This document shows positions 60,747 through 64,000 of a stretch of DNA of 64,000 bases, in pieces. The position numbers and the translations under genes were made by a program. The DNA is from Larkinella humicola (GTDB lineage Bacteria > Bacteroidota > Bacteroidia > Cytophagales > Spirosomataceae): contig NZ_VTWS01000001.1 in assembly GCF_008727875.1 (NCBI RefSeq), forward strand, positions 186,001-250,000, written 5' to 3'. The notes under the pieces were generated by a model. It was not told where the DNA came from and ran no database searches. It saw nothing but the letters and a program-made list of their open reading frames with translations. Position 1 is the first letter of the stretch; each line of letters begins with the position of its first letter.

Positions 60747-60947
60747 CTACTTCCTCGCCCGAAACAGCTTGCGGCCGAACTGGATTAAACCGTCGGTGAT
60801 GAACCACGTCAGCAAAAACGCGAGGCATTCCAGCACAAAACTGTGGAATTTGTAAAATACCTCAGCCGTTAGCATCGCCACCACCAAAGCCGGGAGTTGT
60901 TCGGTCGCGATTCTGAACCACGGCAACGAACGGATCAATGTATACAT
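60747..60947 (-). CDS. small membrane protein (66 aa)
   Basis: A protein with one or two hydrophobic segments (QLPALVVAMLTAEVFY, FVLECLAFLLTWFITDGLIQ) and a basic C-terminus (FGRKLFRARK). I do not recognise it. It is the last gene of the right-end minus-strand cluster. Confidence 0.6.
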   Translation of the reverse strand: MYTLIRSLPWFRIATEQLPALVVAMLTAEVFYKFHSFVLECLAFLLTWFITDGLIQFGRKLFRARK

Positions 60948-60965
60948 GGGTTTGTGGTCGGTGGA

Positions 60966-61217
60966 TTAGGATGGGACATCATTCATGAGAGAGGGTGCGC
61001 CCCCCGCCGAGGTCATATCAGCCGCCGGTTGGGCCGAAACTTTCGTTGGCGGGACTGGTGCTGGCGACTCCTCCGTTCCAACTCCGGCGCCTGGGGCGGC
61101 ACCCGCGTCGGTTGCCGACGAACGGGAAGCGTTGCCCTCTACTTGCTGAACTTCCACCTTGGGCGTTACGCTCACATTGGGCAGGTCTTTGGTATCGATT
61201 TCGATCGTAATTCGCAT
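60966..61217 (-). CDS. small Pro/Ala-rich hypothetical protein (83 aa)
   Basis: It starts MRITIEIDTKDLPNVSVTPK, then a low-complexity Ala/Pro/Ser tail (GAAPGAGVGTEESPAPVPP). There is no signal peptide. The tail resembles a flexible linker. It lies between the C-terminal-domain homologue at 61235 and the small membrane protein. Coding is likely from its context but the role is unknown. Confidence 0.55.
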   Translation of the reverse strand: MRITIEIDTKDLPNVSVTPKVEVQQVEGNASRSSATDAGAAPGAGVGTEESPAPVPPTKVSAQPAADMTSAGGAPSLMNDVPS

Positions 61218-61234
61218 GGGAATAGGCGGTTAAT

Positions 61235-61489
61235 TTAGTTCAAAACCGCGTAGCGACCCTCAAAGGTAACTTGCGCGTTGGTCAGGTTTTTTACCGTAAT
61301 CCAGTAGGTGCAGTGCGTCGCATTGGCCCGCTCCACAAAAATGTCCCAGTCGATCTGGGGCGCTCCCGACTGGGGCGAGGTGGGCATCATATACCAGGTG
61401 ACGTGCCAGTCAACCGGCCAGCTATGCGTAAACCAGCGGTGGGTCTGATTGGGAGCCAGTGTGCCGGTAAATTGTGTTCCTGTTCGCAT
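61235..61489 (-). CDS. stand-alone homologue of the BNR protein C-terminal domain (84 aa)
   Basis: About 51 of 81 residues match the C-terminus of the large BNR protein encoded 23 bp upstream, including LAPNQTHRWFTHSWP and FEGRYA. It starts MRTGTQFTGT and has no signal peptide. A short all-beta domain, it is either a duplicated fragment of the larger gene or a separate partner protein. The matching length and intact frame argue against a recent accident. Confidence 0.75.
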   Translation of the reverse strand: MRTGTQFTGTLAPNQTHRWFTHSWPVDWHVTWYMMPTSPQSGAPQIDWDIFVERANATHCTYWITVKNLTNAQVTFEGRYAVLN

Positions 61490-61512
61490 CGGTATGAATA
61501 GTAAAAGGTTGA

Positions 61513-64000
61513 TTAGTAGAAACTTAATATGGCATACCGGCCTTCAAAACTGACGGGAGAACCGGTGTGGTTGGTGACGCTGATCCAGTAGGTGACAAAT
61601 TCGGCGGAGGCCCGTTCTACCTGTACTTTCCAGCTCACCTGCGGAGCACCGGGCAGGGGCGAGGTGGGCATAATGGTCCAGATGATGTGCCAGGTCGCCG
61701 GCCAGCTATGCGTAAACCAGCGGTGGGTCTGGTTCGGGGCCAAACTGCCGTTCCATTGCACCCCGCAAATGGGGGCCGCCAGCCAGCCATCGACCGGAAT
61801 TTCCCAAACGCCCCGGTTGCGCATTCCCACCCGCAACACGCGGGCGTGCGGATGATAGAGCAGATCGACTGCCAGCGCATTCGGCAGACCGTTGGCAAAG
61901 GCACTCCAGGAGGCCCCGGCATTCAGGGATTGGTAGACGCCCACGTCGGCCGCCACCCACACCCGGTTGGCATTGCCGGGATCGACTTCTACCGCCGTGA
62001 TGGGGAGATTGGGTAAACCCGCCGTGCAGTTGACCCAGGTGCTGCCGCCATTGTCGGACCGGAACACCCGGTCACCACTCAGCGAGGTGGACGTTGCCCA
62101 GATGCGGTTCAGGTTGGCCGGATTGACGTGTAAATCACTGACATAAGCACTGGCGCGGGGCGTCGTCAGGGCCGTCGCCGACGACCAGGCCGTGCCGAAC
62201 CAACTGATGCGGTACACCTGACCCGTTGTGGTTCCGACAAAAACCGTATCGGGGTTGGGAATGTACATGGCCGATGCTACCTGACCCGCGGGCAGGGCCA
62301 CCTCCGTCCAGTTGGTCCCCCGGTTTCGGGAAATGTACACGCTCTGACCCGCCTGGGCCACCGTGTCGTTAGTAGCTTCCATCGGCGGATAAAACAGGGC
62401 ATTGTAGCCATCGGGAACATTAGGGCCGATCCAGCCAAACGATCCGAAATTTCCCCGGGTGGTGGAGCGCTCCATGCCCATGCTGTAGTAGGAATGAAAC
62501 ACCACGTTTGGATCGGTGCGGTGTACCCCGCAGTCGCCCCCGTCGCCGTCGGCAATGTGATCCCAGGCCGGATTGCCGGTGTAGCGAATGCTGCCGTTGT
62601 CCTGCGTTCCGGCCATCAGCCAGCGGGACGAACCGTAATCCTGGGCCATGTATTCGATCTCCGTAATACCCAAACCGTTGTTGAGCGACGTCCAGCTGGT
62701 ACCCCGGTTGGGCGACACAAACAATCCGCCGTCGTTGCCCACATAAACGATGTTGGCATTGGTGGGATCAAACGTGATGGCGTGCTGGTCGGGGTGGATG
62801 TCGTCACCGGTTTTGTTGGAAATCGTCACCCAGGTCCAGGTGCTGCCCGACAGGTTTCCACGGTAGGCTTCAATGGCCCCCAGGTAAATTTCCGAATCCG
62901 TATCGGGAGCTACAGCCAGAAACCAGTCATACCACGCCTGCCCGGTCGACAACCCCGCCGGTCCGGTAATACGCGCCCAGGTACCCGTACTGGCCCTGCG
63001 GTAGAGAAACAGGGTGGTCCCGGCTGCGCCATACGCGTAGGCAACGGCCGGATTCGTACGGGATATGGCCACCGCTAGCCGGTCGTAGGCCGTGGGTCCC
63101 CCCGGTAAGGCAACAGCCGCCCAGGTCTGACCGCCGTTCGTGGAGCGGAAAAGCCCACTCTGACAACCCGCCAGCACCTCCGCCGTGGCACCACCGGAAG
63201 GATGGGCGGCCAGGTCCCAGCAGCGTCCCGACCGGCGGAGTGTCCAGGCCGTTCCGCCGTCGGTGGATTCATAAATGCCGTGGGTGGTGGCCGCCAGCAA
63301 ATGGTTGCCGTTGGCGGGATCGACCAGCAAATCATAGAAACCCTGCCCTACGAAAGGCGCTGTTGCGTGCATCGTCCAGGTGCTGCCGCCGTTGGTCGAG
63401 CGCAGCAACCCGGCACCCAGCCAGGCGTAAAAATTGCCTTCTCCCGTGCCGCAATACACCGTGGCCGGAGCCGACGGATTGAAGGCCAGTGCGCCGACCG
63501 TCAGTGTGGCGGCATAATCCGTGCGCGGACTCCAGGAGGTTCCCCGGTTAAAGCTCTCCCAGATGCCTCCGCTTGCCGCGCCACATAAAATGTGATTGGC
63601 ATTGGAGGGGTCGACGGCAATTGCTGCAATCCGACCCGAAACAACTACCCGGCTTTCTCCGTAGGTCTGCCCGTTCGACATCATCGTAGGACCCAAAAAC
63701 CGCCACTGTGGGCCAAAACCGGTAGGCGGTGAGAGGGATGGGCCGGAAAGGGTTTTGATGGCAGCGGTCGGTTCTGACTCACCGTTTTCGGTTTCTGCCG
63801 GTTCAACAAGAGCGGGTTGCAGGGCCAGGGCGGCATCGACCAGCGCCTGAGCATAGCTCGAAACCACTTCCGGTGGGCCTTCGACCGAAAGGGCTGCAGT
63901 GGCCGAACGGCGACGGTTTGCTTTCGGTTTCTCGTCGGCCACCGCTTCCGTGATTGGCAGACCGCGCTCTTCCGAAAAGTACAGCAATCGTTGCAGCACT
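61513..64000 (-). CDS. large BNR/Asp-box repeat protein, 5' end cut by window edge
   Basis: More than 828 residues are visible; the start lies beyond the right edge (the GTG at 63999 is only the first start-like codon in the window). It has a Ser/Ala-rich N-terminal part, then a long series of Asp-box-type repeats, S-x-D-x-G-x-x-W variants (RSTNGGSTW, ESTDGGTAW, RSDNGGSTW, VSPNRGTSW), the beta-propeller pattern of sialidases and VPS10-like proteins. The last 85 residues form a separate all-beta domain. No sialidase catalytic Arg triad is identifiable, so enzymatic activity is unproven. It is probably secreted and ligand-binding. Confidence 0.8.
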   Translation of the reverse strand, partial: VLQRLLYFSEERGLPITEAVADEKPKANRRRSATAALSVEGPPEVVSSYAQALVDAALALQPALVEPAETENGESEPTAAIKTLSGPSLSPPTGFGPQWRFLGPTMMSNGQTYGESRVVVSGRIAAIAVDPSNANHILCGAASGGIWESFNRGTSWSPRTDYAATLTVGALAFNPSAPATVYCGTGEGNFYAWLGAGLLRSTNGGSTWTMHATAPFVGQGFYDLLVDPANGNHLLAATTHGIYESTDGGTAWTLRRSGRCWDLAAHPSGGATAEVLAGCQSGLFRSTNGGQTWAAVALPGGPTAYDRLAVAISRTNPAVAYAYGAAGTTLFLYRRASTGTWARITGPAGLSTGQAWYDWFLAVAPDTDSEIYLGAIEAYRGNLSGSTWTWVTISNKTGDDIHPDQHAITFDPTNANIVYVGNDGGLFVSPNRGTSWTSLNNGLGITEIEYMAQDYGSSRWLMAGTQDNGSIRYTGNPAWDHIADGDGGDCGVHRTDPNVVFHSYYSMGMERSTTRGNFGSFGWIGPNVPDGYNALFYPPMEATNDTVAQAGQSVYISRNRGTNWTEVALPAGQVASAMYIPNPDTVFVGTTTGQVYRISWFGTAWSSATALTTPRASAYVSDLHVNPANLNRIWATSTSLSGDRVFRSDNGGSTWVNCTAGLPNLPITAVEVDPGNANRVWVAADVGVYQSLNAGASWSAFANGLPNALAVDLLYHPHARVLRVGMRNRGVWEIPVDGWLAAPICGVQWNGSLAPNQTHRWFTHSWPATWHIIWTIMPTSPLPGAPQVSWKVQVERASAEFVTYWISVTNHTGSPVSFEGRYAILSFY

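Noticed and set aside
1-64000. Prophage, insertion sequence or integrative element
   Set aside because: No transposase, integrase, capsid or tail gene was recognised and the single tRNA gene is intact with no duplicated 3' end seen nearby.

Overview
The window looks like a chromosomal segment of a member of the Bacteroidota, most likely order Cytophagales near Spirosoma/Larkinella. This is inferred from gene content and from promoters, because no 16S gene is present. Supporting signs are Bacteroidota-type -7 boxes (TAnnTTTG) upstream of several genes, a LytS/LytTR two-component pair, a PadR regulator paired with an ABC permease that carries an N-terminal permease prefix domain, a secreted Gfo/Idh/MocA oxidoreductase with a Tat signal, and many secreted proteins and lipoproteins. 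I see no transposase, integrase, phage module, CRISPR array or rRNA. One tRNA (Leu, anticodon CAA) is present.

Layout. 1-8.1 kb: an EamA-type exporter cut by the left edge, small hypothetical genes, CsbD, DUF2147, a thioesterase, a leucine-rich-repeat protein, and a PadR/ABC-permease pair. 8.5-10.9 kb: a BlaI repressor and a BlaR1-like M56 membrane protease, transcribed from a promoter covered by three palindromic operators. 11.3-19.9 kb: a seven-gene same-strand carbohydrate cluster (GH88, TIM-barrel isomerase, Gfo/Idh, SDR, Tat-secreted Gfo/Idh, MFS transporter, GH5-like hydrolase), probably for uptake and oxidation of uronic-acid-type sugars. 19.9-31.7 kb: a LytS kinase broken by an in-frame stop, an ArsR regulator, a three-gene operon under a clear operator/promoter, an orphan ABC permease, a CocE-type hydrolase, an MNT/HepT toxin-antitoxin pair whose toxin carries a stop, Dps, and a YihY membrane protein. 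31.8-43.5 kb: housekeeping genes (GlnRS, bifunctional nuclease, EtfA/EtfB, glucan phosphorylase homologue, purine nucleoside phosphorylase, HI0933-type flavoprotein). 43.6-54 kb: a membrane-anchored DNA/RNA endonuclease, an AraC-type regulator, a CE15 glucuronoyl esterase, an outer-membrane barrel, a UGT-type glycosyltransferase, a cupin, and a MacB-type permease. 54.2-60.6 kb: tRNA-Leu, a LytS/LytTR pair, then an operon of a LamG lipoprotein, a membrane protein and a secreted caspase-like protease. The right end is a minus-strand cluster with a large Asp-box/BNR repeat protein (cut by the edge) and a small protein that duplicates its C-terminal domain.

The intergenic DNA is unusual. Almost every long gap holds a large inverted repeat. 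Two copies (11.0 kb and 45.3 kb) of one element carry perfect 42-43 bp arms that differ at seven positions, every one compensated on the opposite arm. Other hairpins are built from short repeated words such as TTTACGG or GGAGTTAAGCGG, and related copies occur many kilobases apart. These elements, the glucan phosphorylase homologue lacking its PLP lysine, the metzincin-like protein with a shifted third zinc ligand, and the caspase/LamG operon are the observations most worth following up.
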